From Candidatus Omnitrophota bacterium (lineage in GTDB: Bacteria; Omnitrophota; Gorgyraeia; Gygaellales; Profunditerraquicolaceae), in assembly GCA_028714055.1 (NCBI GenBank), contig JAQTNB010000025.1, forward strand, positions 1 to 10,173: 10,173 nt of DNA, read 5' to 3'. The translations under genes were made by a program, and so were the position numbers. A model generated the notes under the pieces. The model was not told the origin of the DNA. It saw only the letters and a list, made by a program, of their open reading frames with translations, and made no database searches. This document shows, piece after piece, positions 1 to 5,152 of the stretch (positions within the stretch are counted from its first letter, which is position 1; every line of letters starts with the position of its first letter).

Positions 1-410
1 CACAGGGCGATAAAGAACGACTGGACTATTGAGAGCACCATCGTCCCGTAACGGGTATACTGGTTTATCTTTTCGTGCCCGGACTTGCCTTCCTTTGCCA
101 GCTTTTCCAGGGCCGGGATGACCGCGGTAAGAAGCTGCAGGATGATGGAAGCCGAGATGTAGGGCATTATGCCCAGGGCGAATATCGTCAGGCGTTCCAT
201 GGCGCCGCCGGAAAACATGTTAATTATGCCGAAGAGCGCGCCTCCCTGGGTCTTGGCGATCCTGGCGAAAAACTCCGCCAGGGCGGCCGCGTCGATCCCG
301 GGAGTCGGTATATAGCAGCCGATGCGGTATACGACCAGCAGGGTAGCCGTGATCAGCAGGCGTTTTTTGAGGTCAGGTATCTTAAAGGAATTCGCCAGGG
401 CGCTAAACAT
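1..410 (-). CDS. secY: Protein translocase subunit SecY, N-terminal part (cut by window edge)
   Basis: SecY is the central channel of the Sec translocon in the cytoplasmic membrane and moves unfolded preproteins and membrane segments. 136 codons are visible, beginning MFSALANSFKIPDLKKRLL. A short amphipathic N-terminus (1-16) leads into TM1 (about 17-34), followed by the family motif YIPTPGID (33-40). The plug-region sequence is at about 57-72, TM2b at about 73-96 (ALGIMPYISASIILQLL), and the start of TM3 at about 121-136. The ATG overlaps the last 8 nt of rplO, so its translation is probably coupled to L15. No strong Shine-Dalgarno is visible. The position at the end of the spc operon is the standard one. 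The rest of the gene lies beyond base 1. Confidence 0.97.
   Translation of the reverse strand, partial: MFSALANSFKIPDLKKRLLITATLLVVYRIGCYIPTPGIDAAALAEFFARIAKTQGGALFGIINMFSGGAMERLTIFALGIMPYISASIILQLLTAVIPALEKLAKEGKSGHEKINQYTRYGTMVLSIVQSFFIAL
403..410 (-). other. rplO/secY 8-nt overlap
   Basis: The last eight bases of rplO on the minus strand, ATGTTTAG, contain the secY ATG (410-408) and the rplO TAG (405-403). No strong Shine-Dalgarno precedes it. SecY synthesis is probably coupled to L15 translation; the overlap is observed and the coupling inferred. Confidence 0.85.
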
Positions 411-978
411 TGATCAATTCCAGCTTTCCGCCTGCGTCCTTGATCTTTTGCAGCGCGGAGCCTGTTGCCGCGTGCGCCTGGACGCTGACCGGTATGGTGA
501 TCTCTCCGTCTCCGAGGATCTTCACGGGCTTATTCTTGTTTTTGATCACCCCGCGCGCCTCCAGGACCTCTAAGGTCGCCAGAGGTTCTTTGATCCTGGC
601 CAGGTCGCGGATATTGACCAGCTGGAATTCCTTCTTGAACTTGCTGGTAAAGCCGCGTTTCGGGACCTTACGGATGAGCGGCATCTGGCCCCCTTCGAAA
701 CCCGGATAGGTCGCCCTTCCGGAACGGGAGGTCTGTCCTTTGCTGCCGCGTGAAGAAGTCTTTCCGTGCCCTGAGCTTGGCCCTCTGCCGAGATACTTCC
801 TACGGCGGTGAGCGCCTGCGGGCGGTTTCATGTTGTGCAGGCCGAAGGCCGGCACCACGGAGGCGTTGTGCTCCGGTTGAGTCGTACGCCGCTGCTTTCG
901 GACGGTTTTCGGCGCCGCCGGTTTCAGGGAAGCTTTTTTCGCGGAAGTAGCCTTATTGTTCTTCGTAAGCCTCTTCAT
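403..978 (-). CDS. rplO: 50S ribosomal protein L15 with basic N-terminal extension
   Basis: L15 is a late-assembling 50S protein that binds 23S rRNA. The recognisable family start is LHNMKPPAGAHRRRKYLGRG at residues 47-66, followed by the basic glycine-rich segment GPSSGHGKTSSRGSKGQTSRSG and a globular C-terminal domain ending GGKLELINV. The protein is 191 residues, against roughly 145-150 in most bacteria. The excess is residues 1-46, a K/R/A/T/P-rich stretch with 12 basic and one acidic residue. The ATG at 978 has an AAGGA motif 6 nt upstream, so the long form is well supported. The in-frame ATG at 831 would begin inside the conserved LHxxKP motif. GTG codons 41-42 are a possible but weaker alternative start. 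The gene lies 2 nt after rpsE, with no rpmD between them. Confidence 0.96.
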   Translation of the reverse strand: MKRLTKNNKATSAKKASLKPAAPKTVRKQRRTTQPEHNASVVPAFGLHNMKPPAGAHRRRKYLGRGPSSGHGKTSSRGSKGQTSRSGRATYPGFEGGQMPLIRKVPKRGFTSKFKKEFQLVNIRDLARIKEPLATLEVLEARGVIKNKNKPVKILGDGEITIPVSVQAHAATGSALQKIKDAGGKLELINV

Positions 979-980
979 CG

Positions 981-1433
981 TTATTCCTTAAGGTCTTTGA
1001 GGCCCTGGACGGTAGCCTTGATTACGTTGATAGGGTTATTTGAGCGCAGGGATTTCGTCAGGATATCCCTGATCCCGACCGCCTCGCACACCGCGCGCAC
1101 CGGCCCGGCGGCGATTACGCCCGTTCCTTCGGAAGCGGGCTTAAGCAGTACCTTTGCCGCCCCGAACTCTCCGATGATCTCGTGCGCGATCGTACCTTTG
1201 TGAATACGGATCGTTACCAGTTCTTTCTTTGCCTTGGTAAGCGATTTCCGGATGGCGTCTGCCACTTCGTTTGCCTTTTCAAGGGCAAAGCCCACATGCC
1301 CCTTGGTATCTCCGACGACAACCAGGGCGCTGAAATGCATCTTTTTGCCGCCTTTGGTGACCTTGGTAACGCGGTTTATCGTGATGACTTTTTCTATGAG
1401 TTCCGGCTGATGTTCTATGTTCAGTTCACGCAT
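981..1433 (-). CDS. rpsE: 30S ribosomal protein S5
   Basis: S5 sits at the mRNA entry side of the 30S subunit, where it contributes to decoding accuracy and mRNA unwinding. The N-terminal double-stranded-RNA-binding-like domain spans about residues 11-75. It includes the VTKVTKGGKKMHF loop (22-34), the region where spectinomycin-resistance mutations occur in the family. The C-terminal domain carries KPASEGTGVIAAGPVRAV (98-115) and SNNPINVIKATVQGL (131-145). The protein stops at residue 150, just after GLKDLKE, and lacks the SPExVAxxRGK-type tail seen in many S5 proteins of about 166 residues. A stop codon 6 nt upstream rules out any earlier start. Its Shine-Dalgarno AAGGAGG is unusually far away (16 nt); see the separate entry. 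Confidence 0.97.
   Translation of the reverse strand: MRELNIEHQPELIEKVITINRVTKVTKGGKKMHFSALVVVGDTKGHVGFALEKANEVADAIRKSLTKAKKELVTIRIHKGTIAHEIIGEFGAAKVLLKPASEGTGVIAAGPVRAVCEAVGIRDILTKSLRSNNPINVIKATVQGLKDLKE
985..989 (-). promoter_or_regulatory. rplO ribosome-binding site that supports the long L15
   Basis: AAGGA on the minus strand lies 6 nt before the ATG at 978, overlapping the end of rpsE. It decides the start of rplO in favour of the extended 191-residue form, because no comparably placed motif precedes the internal ATG at 831. Confidence 0.75.
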
Positions 1434-1434
1434 A

Positions 1435-1456
1435 GCTTAGAATTTAAGCCCTCCTT
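1435..1456 (-). promoter_or_regulatory. rpsE ribosome-binding site with hairpin in the spacer
   Basis: On the minus strand AAGGAGG (1456-1450) lies in the last codons of rplR, 16 nt before the rpsE ATG at 1433. The spacer holds a perfect 5-bp inverted repeat, GCTTA (1449-1445) and TAAGC (1439-1435), around an AATTC loop. The repeat includes the rplR stop codon. If it folds, it would bring the Shine-Dalgarno close to the start codon, so it may tune coupling between L18 and S5. The repeat is seen directly; the function is inferred. Confidence 0.5.
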
Positions 1457-1799
1457 TTCGTAATCCCTCGGCAAAGGCCTTGATCCTGCCGTGGTAGAGA
1501 TAGCCCGCGCGGTCAAAGACGATTTGCTCGATACCTTTCTCTTTTGCGCGCCTTGCGCATACCTCTCCGCAAAAAGCGGCGGACTTAACGTTCCCGGAAT
1601 TTGCGAACTTCTCCCGTATTTCTTTATCGGTGCTCGAGAATGAGAACAGGGTTTTGTGGCTTACGTCGTCTATCACCTGCGCAAAGATATTGTTCAGGCT
1701 GCGGCGGACCACCATGCGCGGCCGCTCTGACGATGGTTTGAGCATCAGGCGTATGCGCTTATGCCGTTTGACCCGTAATGTATATTCTTGTTTTTTCAT
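1437..1799 (-). CDS. rplR: 50S ribosomal protein L18
   Basis: L18 binds 5S rRNA with L5 in the central protuberance of the 50S subunit. The 120-residue length is typical. The N-terminus (1-30) is very basic (MKKQEYTLRVKRHKRIRLML) and would contact RNA. The core begins at RPRMVVRRSLNNIFAQVIDD (26-45), matching the family's SNxHIYAQVIDD region. The C-terminus shows the conserved FDRAGYLYHGRIKAFAEGLRKGGL. It starts 27 nt after rplF, the largest gap in the window, with a weak AGAG as the only ribosome-binding candidate. It ends 3 nt before rpsE, and its final codons carry the rpsE Shine-Dalgarno. Confidence 0.98.
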   Translation of the reverse strand: MKKQEYTLRVKRHKRIRLMLKPSSERPRMVVRRSLNNIFAQVIDDVSHKTLFSFSSTDKEIREKFANSGNVKSAAFCGEVCARRAKEKGIEQIVFDRAGYLYHGRIKAFAEGLRKGGLKF

Positions 1800-1826
1800 G
1801 GTTTCGCTCTATGGTTTTACAGGCGG

Positions 1827-2372
1827 TTATTTGGCGGTAGCCTGCGCTTTTCCAACCTTTTTCTTCACATGCTCACCGGCGTAGCGTATGCCTTTGCCCT
1901 TGTAAGGCTCCGGCGGGTAGATCGCGCGGATCTCGGAAGCGATCTTTCCGACCTTTTCTTTATCGATCCCGCGGATGATGATCTGCGTCTGCTTGGGGGC
2001 CTCTATTTTTATGCCGGCGGGTATTGAAACGCTGACCGGATGCGAAAACCCCAGCTGCATGTTTAAGTTGTTTCCCTGGATCTGCGCCCGGAAGCCCACG
2101 CCGATGATCTCCAGTTCCTTGGTATAGCCTTCGGTAACGCCCTTGATCATGTTGACCAAAAGCGCCCTGATCAGGCCGTGCAGGGACTTGTCGGTCTTGA
2201 TATCCGATGCGCGCTTCACGAAAAGCGTATCGTCTTTCGATTCGATGCTGATACGCTGCGGAAGCTTAAGGTCAAGCTTGCCTTTGGGCCCTTCGACGAG
2301 CACGATGCCGTTGGCGATATTGACCTTTACTTCTTTGGGTACGGCGATTGGTTTTTTTCCGAGTCTTGACAT
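1827..2372 (-). CDS. rplF: 50S ribosomal protein L6
   Basis: L6 binds 23S rRNA helix 97 near the sarcin-ricin loop and the factor-binding site. The protein has 181 residues, the normal size. It opens with the family signature MSRLGKKPIAVPKEV. Two homologous alpha/beta domains follow, about 1-82 and 83-175. The second contains VGFRAQIQGNNLNMQLGFSH and the conserved PPEPYKGKGIRYAGE near the C-terminus. The last dozen residues (VKKKVGKAQATAK) form a basic tail. An AAGGT motif lies 9 nt before the ATG, at the end of rpsH. No unusual feature was noticed. Confidence 0.98.
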   Translation of the reverse strand: MSRLGKKPIAVPKEVKVNIANGIVLVEGPKGKLDLKLPQRISIESKDDTLFVKRASDIKTDKSLHGLIRALLVNMIKGVTEGYTKELEIIGVGFRAQIQGNNLNMQLGFSHPVSVSIPAGIKIEAPKQTQIIIRGIDKEKVGKIASEIRAIYPPEPYKGKGIRYAGEHVKKKVGKAQATAK

Positions 2373-2383
2373 GTCTTTTTACC

Positions 2384-2779
2384 TTACCAGACGTAACAAA
2401 GGACTTCTCCGCCCATCCCCTGGGTGCGCGCCTCTTTGCCGGTCATGATGCCCTTGGGCGTTGAGAGTATTGCCAGGCCTTTCCCGCGCAATACAAGCGG
2501 GATCTTTTCATGCTTGACATAGACCCGCAGGCCGGGCTTGGAGATCCTTTTTATGTTTCTGATTGCAGATTTCCCGAGGGTGTATTTCAGGTAGACCCTG
2601 AGCATCCCCTGGCGTTTATCCTCGACTTCCTTGAAATTATCGATATAACCCTCTCTCTTGAGGATCTCCAGGATCGACTTCATCGTCCTGAGGCCGGGCA
2701 CATCGACATTCTCCCGCTTGATCATTATGGAATTACGGATAATAGTCAATACATCCGCTATGAGATCGGTTCTGGACAT
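2384..2779 (-). CDS. rpsH: 30S ribosomal protein S8
   Basis: S8 is a primary 16S rRNA-binding protein that organises the central domain of the 30S platform. In E. coli it also represses the spc operon by binding its mRNA. At 131 residues it has the usual size. The N-terminal domain begins MSRTDLIADVLTIIRNS, and the C-terminal RNA-binding domain carries the signature STPKGIMTGKEARTQGMGGEVLCYVW. The start lies 21 nt after rpsZ with GGGAG about 9 nt upstream. I could not identify an S8-like autoregulatory site in the surrounding sequence by eye, so whether S8 controls this operon is unknown. Confidence 0.98.
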   Translation of the reverse strand: MSRTDLIADVLTIIRNSIMIKRENVDVPGLRTMKSILEILKREGYIDNFKEVEDKRQGMLRVYLKYTLGKSAIRNIKRISKPGLRVYVKHEKIPLVLRGKGLAILSTPKGIMTGKEARTQGMGGEVLCYVW

Positions 2780-2800
2780 TTGTGTGCGTTCTCCCTTTTC

Positions 2801-2986
2801 TTACCAGCTGGCCTTTTTTACGCCGGGAATAAGTCCGCGCCAGGCCAGCTCCCTGAAGCAGATACGGCAGAGTTCAAACCTGCTTAAGTATCCTCCCGAA
2901 CGACCGCAGATCGTGCAGCGGTTATACTTGCGGGACGAAAATTTCGGGACCCTTTTCCAGCGGTTTAACTGCGATTTGCGTGCCAT
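2801..2986 (-). CDS. rpsZ: 30S ribosomal protein S14, zinc-binding (type Z)
   Basis: S14 sits in the 30S head near S3, S10 and S19 and is needed for late assembly. This is the short 61-residue C+ form. It has a four-cysteine zinc site, C24-TI-C27 and C40-RI-C43, followed by the family C-terminal signature FRELAWRGLIPGVKKASW. The longer, cysteine-free rpsN type of proteobacteria is not seen here. The gene occupies the usual S14 slot between L5 and S8. An AAAGGG motif lies 12 nt before the ATG, a rather long spacing. The symbol rpsZ (also written rpsN or rpsN1) is a matter of convention. Confidence 0.97.
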   Translation of the reverse strand: MARKSQLNRWKRVPKFSSRKYNRCTICGRSGGYLSRFELCRICFRELAWRGLIPGVKKASW

Positions 2987-3002
2987 ATTGTTTGGTTACC
3001 CT

Positions 3003-3560
3003 TTATGTATCCTTGTTATCCTTAAACGGCATACCCAGGAGCCTTAAAAGCTCCCGTGCCTCCTCCGTTGTTTTTGCGTTGGAGATCACGAAGGTGATAT
3101 CCATGCCCTGGGGCCGGGGGATCTTGTCGTAATCTATCTCCGGGAAGATGCCCTGCTCGGAGAAACCGATCGTATAATTGCCTTTCTGGTCGAAAGAATC
3201 CGTCGATACGCCTCTGAAGTCCCTGATACGCGGCATGGCCACGTTGAACAGCCGGTCCATGAATTCGTACATCCGGGCGCGGCGGAGCGTGACCTTGCAT
3301 CCTACGGCGGAGCCTTTCTTGATCTTGAAGTTTGAAATGGCTTTTTTCGCCCTTCTCATGATGGGTTTTTGTCCCGTGATCAACGCCATCTCTTCCATCG
3401 CCTTGTCGAGTATCTTGACGTCCTGCAGCGCCTCGCCGACACCCATATTGACCACGATCTTCTCAACGCGCGGCACGGCATACCTGTTCTTCAGGTTAAA
3501 TGCCTTGATCATCTCGGCGACTATCTCGGTCCTGTATTTTTCAAGTAAACGCGGGGCCAT
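3003..3560 (-). CDS. rplE: 50S ribosomal protein L5
   Basis: L5 binds 5S rRNA and contacts the P-site tRNA and the 30S head through bridge B1b. The protein has 185 residues. It shows the family segments PRVEKIVVNMGVGEA, ITGQKPIMRRAKKAISNFKIKKG, RMYEFMDRLFNVAMPRIRDFRG and FSEQGIFPEIDYDKIPRPQGMDI. The ATG at 3560 (MAPRLLEKYRTE) was chosen because GAGGTG (3574-3569) lies 8 nt upstream, matching the usual L5 start. An in-frame ATG at 3590 would add ten residues, overlap rplX by 28 nt and place that Shine-Dalgarno inside the gene. The gene begins 2 nt after the rplX stop. Confidence 0.97.
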   Translation of the reverse strand: MAPRLLEKYRTEIVAEMIKAFNLKNRYAVPRVEKIVVNMGVGEALQDVKILDKAMEEMALITGQKPIMRRAKKAISNFKIKKGSAVGCKVTLRRARMYEFMDRLFNVAMPRIRDFRGVSTDSFDQKGNYTIGFSEQGIFPEIDYDKIPRPQGMDITFVISNAKTTEEARELLRLLGMPFKDNKDT

Positions 3561-3562
3561 AA

Positions 3563-3880
3563 TTAGAGCACCTCTTTGCACACGCGGCAAAAGCGCGATT
3601 TGCTTCCGTCTTTTAATACCATCACACCGGCCCTGACCGGCCTGTTACAGCGCTTGCACACCAGCATAAGGTTTGCCAGGTGCACGGGGGTCTCAACGGA
3701 TACCACGCCCGCCTGCTGGTCCTGCTGGGTCCTGCGTTTGTGTTTTTTGACCAGGTTTATCCCCTCTATGATCGCCCGGTTGCCGAGGATAAAGACCTTG
3801 AGCACCTTGCCTTTTTTACCCCGGTCTTCCCCTTTGGTGACCTGGACCGTATCCCCTTTTTTGATCTTCAATTTTTGCAT
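3563..3880 (-). CDS. rplX: 50S ribosomal protein L24
   Basis: L24 is an assembly-initiator protein that binds the 5' domain of 23S rRNA near the tunnel exit. The 105-residue protein has an N-terminal KOW motif at about residues 7-34 (KKGDTVQVTKGEDRGKKGKV). The conserved GINLVKKHKRRTQQDQQAGV follows at 40-59. The C-terminal part holds two CxxC pairs, C75-KR-C78 and C98-RV-C101, probably one zinc site. This arrangement occurs in many bacterial L24 proteins but not in the E. coli form. The start is preceded by GGAGGT (3895-3890) at 9 nt, the best Shine-Dalgarno in the window, located in the last codons of rplN. Confidence 0.98.
   Translation of the reverse strand: MQKLKIKKGDTVQVTKGEDRGKKGKVLKVFILGNRAIIEGINLVKKHKRRTQQDQQAGVVSVETPVHLANLMLVCKRCNRPVRAGVMVLKDGSKSRFCRVCKEVL
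3569..3576 (-). promoter_or_regulatory. rplE ribosome-binding site that decides the start
   Basis: AAGAGGTG on the minus strand, within the last codons of rplX, lies 8 nt before the ATG at 3560. It supports MAPRLLEKYR as the L5 N-terminus instead of the in-frame ATG at 3590. Confidence 0.8.
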
Positions 3881-3882
3881 GG

Positions 3883-4251
3883 TTATACGACCTCCGGCGC
3901 CAGCGAAAGTATCTTGGAAAAATTCTTGTCCCTCAGTTCTCTGGCTACGGGCCCGAAAACGCGCGTGCCGCGCGGGTTAAGCTGCGCGTCGATGAAGACG
4001 ATGGCGTTACGGTCGAACCTCAGGACCGAGCCGTCTGCCCTGCGGATCGGGGCCCTGGTCCTTACCACGACAGCCTTGCCGACCTCGCCCTTCTTTATCG
4101 TGGCCTCGGGAGACGATTCCTTGACGTTCACGTTGATGACATCGCCTATCTGGGCTATCATGCAGTTCTTTTTCCCTAAAACGCCGATCATGGAAGCTTT
4201 GCGGGCTCCCGTATTGTCGGCTACGTCTAAGATACTCCTGATCTGGATCAT
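3883..4251 (-). CDS. rplN: 50S ribosomal protein L14
   Basis: L14 lies on the 50S interface, forms bridge B8 to 16S rRNA and is the docking site of the silencing factor RsfS. It has 122 residues, the standard length. Conserved blocks are VADNTGARKA (10-19), KAVVVRT, RFDRNAIVF and NPRGTRVFGPVARELRDKNFSKILSLAPEVV. The Thr-Arg and Lys positions used by RsfS in the family appear conserved. One loop is unusual: after VLG the sequence is KKNCMIA (27-33), where most bacteria have a basic GGSxRRYA-type loop. It starts 1 nt after rpsQ, with AAGG 6 nt before the ATG. In E. coli the spc promoter lies before rplN, but there is no room for an intergenic promoter here. Confidence 0.98.
   Translation of the reverse strand: MIQIRSILDVADNTGARKASMIGVLGKKNCMIAQIGDVINVNVKESSPEATIKKGEVGKAVVVRTRAPIRRADGSVLRFDRNAIVFIDAQLNPRGTRVFGPVARELRDKNFSKILSLAPEVV
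3890..3895 (-). promoter_or_regulatory. Strong rplX Shine-Dalgarno
   Basis: GGAGGT on the minus strand, inside the final codons of rplN, lies 9 nt before the rplX ATG. It is the closest match to the anti-Shine-Dalgarno consensus in the window. It suggests L24, an early assembly protein, can be initiated independently of coupling. Confidence 0.75.
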
Positions 4252-4252
4252 G

Positions 4253-4537
4253 TTAAGCCTTGGCTCCCTCTTCGGTATGCGTATGGACGATCGCCGCTTT
4301 GTGCATGATCTTAAGCAGGCGGAAACGCTTGTCTTTGGATAAAGGCCTGGTTTCCTGGATCTTTACCAGGTCCCCTGTTTTTGCCGCGCCCTTTTCGTCA
4401 TGGACCTTGAATTTGTTGTATTTCTTTATGATCTTGCCGTATTTCGGGTGTTTGGTTATGCGCGTTGTGCGCACCACGACGGTCTTCTGCATCTTGTCGC
4501 TTACGACCACCCCGATAAACTCTTTCCTTTTTCCCAT
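4253..4537 (-). CDS. rpsQ: 30S ribosomal protein S17
   Basis: S17 is a primary 16S rRNA-binding protein of the 30S body with an OB fold. It has 94 residues, slightly longer than the E. coli protein of about 84. The signatures are GVVVSDKMQKTVVVR (9-23), KHPKYGKIIKKYNKFKVHDE (29-48) and IQETRPLSKDKRFRLL. The C-terminal extension HKAAIVHTHTEEGAKA is weakly conserved in the family. AGAG lies 8 nt upstream of the ATG. It is the last gene of the S10-type block and runs directly into rplN with a 1-nt gap, so the S10 and spc blocks are fused. Confidence 0.98.
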   Translation of the reverse strand: MGKRKEFIGVVVSDKMQKTVVVRTTRITKHPKYGKIIKKYNKFKVHDEKGAAKTGDLVKIQETRPLSKDKRFRLLKIMHKAAIVHTHTEEGAKA

Positions 4538-4541
4538 GGTT

Positions 4542-4727
4542 TTAGCTCTTTTTGTTTAAGATCGTATGTATCCGCGCGATATCACGCTTGATCACGGAGA
4601 ACATATGGGGTTTTTCCACTCTTCCGCCGAAACGCTGCATGTTCAACTTGCATAATTCCTCTCCGAGGGTTTTAAGCTTATGCTGCAAATCTTCCCGGGA
4701 AAGGGCATCCAGCTCTTTTGCTTTCAT
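4542..4727 (-). CDS. rpmC: 50S ribosomal protein L29
   Basis: L29 is a small helical protein beside L23 at the polypeptide tunnel exit, part of the landing platform for chaperones and SRP. It is 61 residues, within the usual 60-70. The pattern is the family's two-helix hairpin. Helix 1 starts MKAKELDALSREDLQHKLKT. A turn follows at MQRFGGRVEKPHMFSVIK, then the signature RDIARIHTILNKK ends the protein. The start lies 1 nt after rplP with only a weak AGGG upstream, suggesting coupled translation. Cysteine and histidine in the helices are slightly unusual but not clearly meaningful. Confidence 0.97.
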   Translation of the reverse strand: MKAKELDALSREDLQHKLKTLGEELCKLNMQRFGGRVEKPHMFSVIKRDIARIHTILNKKS

Positions 4728-4728
4728 G

Positions 4729-5145
4729 TTATTTATGCGCCCTGGTTATGAATTTGGTCCTGACGGGTAATTTATACGCCGCCATCCTGAAGCACTGGCG
4801 CGCGTATTCTTCCGGGATACCGCCGAGTTCAAAGAGGATCCTTCCTCTTTTTACCACGGCTACCCAGTGGTCAAGGTCTCCTTTGCCTTTTCCCATGCGT
4901 ACTTCCGCCGGCTTTTTGGTAATGGATTTGTCCGGAAAGATCCTGATCCAGAGCTTGCCGCCCTTATGAAGCTGGCGCGCAAGAAGGACCCTTACGGCTT
5001 CGATCTGGTTGTTCTTGATCCAGCCGTTCGCCAGGCATTTGAGGCCGAATTCCCCGAATGCAAGCTGAGCGCCCGTCGTCGCCACGCCCCGCCTGTCTCC
5101 CTGTTGGACCTTGCGGTATTTTACTCGTTTCGGCATTAATACCAT
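4729..5145 (-). CDS. rplP: 50S ribosomal protein L16
   Basis: L16 binds 5S and 23S rRNA near the A-site tRNA elbow and is needed for late 50S assembly. The product is 138 residues with PKRVKYRKVQQGDRRG (5-20), GEFGLKCLANGWIKNNQIEA, LWIRIFPDKSITKKP and VRMGKGKGDLDHWVAVV (82-98). Arg83 corresponds to the position hydroxylated in E. coli L16. Two starts are possible: ATG at 5145 (MVLMPKR) and ATG at 5136 (MPKR). AAGGAG (5161-5156) lies 10 nt before the first and 19 nt before the second, so I chose 5145. It also resembles the MLMPKR start common in the family. The Shine-Dalgarno is formed by the last two codons of rpsC. Confidence 0.97.
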   Translation of the reverse strand: MVLMPKRVKYRKVQQGDRRGVATTGAQLAFGEFGLKCLANGWIKNNQIEAVRVLLARQLHKGGKLWIRIFPDKSITKKPAEVRMGKGKGDLDHWVAVVKRGRILFELGGIPEEYARQCFRMAAYKLPVRTKFITRAHK

Positions 5146-5152
5146 GTAAAGG

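Noticed and set aside
829..831. Internal ATG of rplO as the true L15 start
   Set aside because: It falls inside the conserved LHxxKP motif, so starting there would remove conserved residues, and no matching Shine-Dalgarno precedes it.
1800..1826. 27-nt rplF-rplR gap as a possible promoter or attenuator
   Set aside because: It is too short for a full promoter and shows no -10-like box or hairpin; it only contains a repeated ACCGCC-like stretch with the end of rplF.
2804..2811. Palindrome CCAGCTGG near the end of rpsZ, followed on the plus strand by a T-run
   Set aside because: It has no loop and codes for the conserved KASW end of S14. Read as a plus-strand terminator it would serve no gene, and on the minus strand the T-run is on the wrong side.
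3022..3300. Minus-strand open frame inside rplE in another frame
   Set aside because: It is a frame-shifted reading of L5 coding sequence with repetitive RPRP-type composition; L5 itself is intact.
3680..4342. Plus-strand open frame of 220 codons antisense to rplX, rplN and rpsQ
   Set aside because: It crosses three complete conserved genes and their junctions and has no recognisable domain; it is a shadow of codon use.
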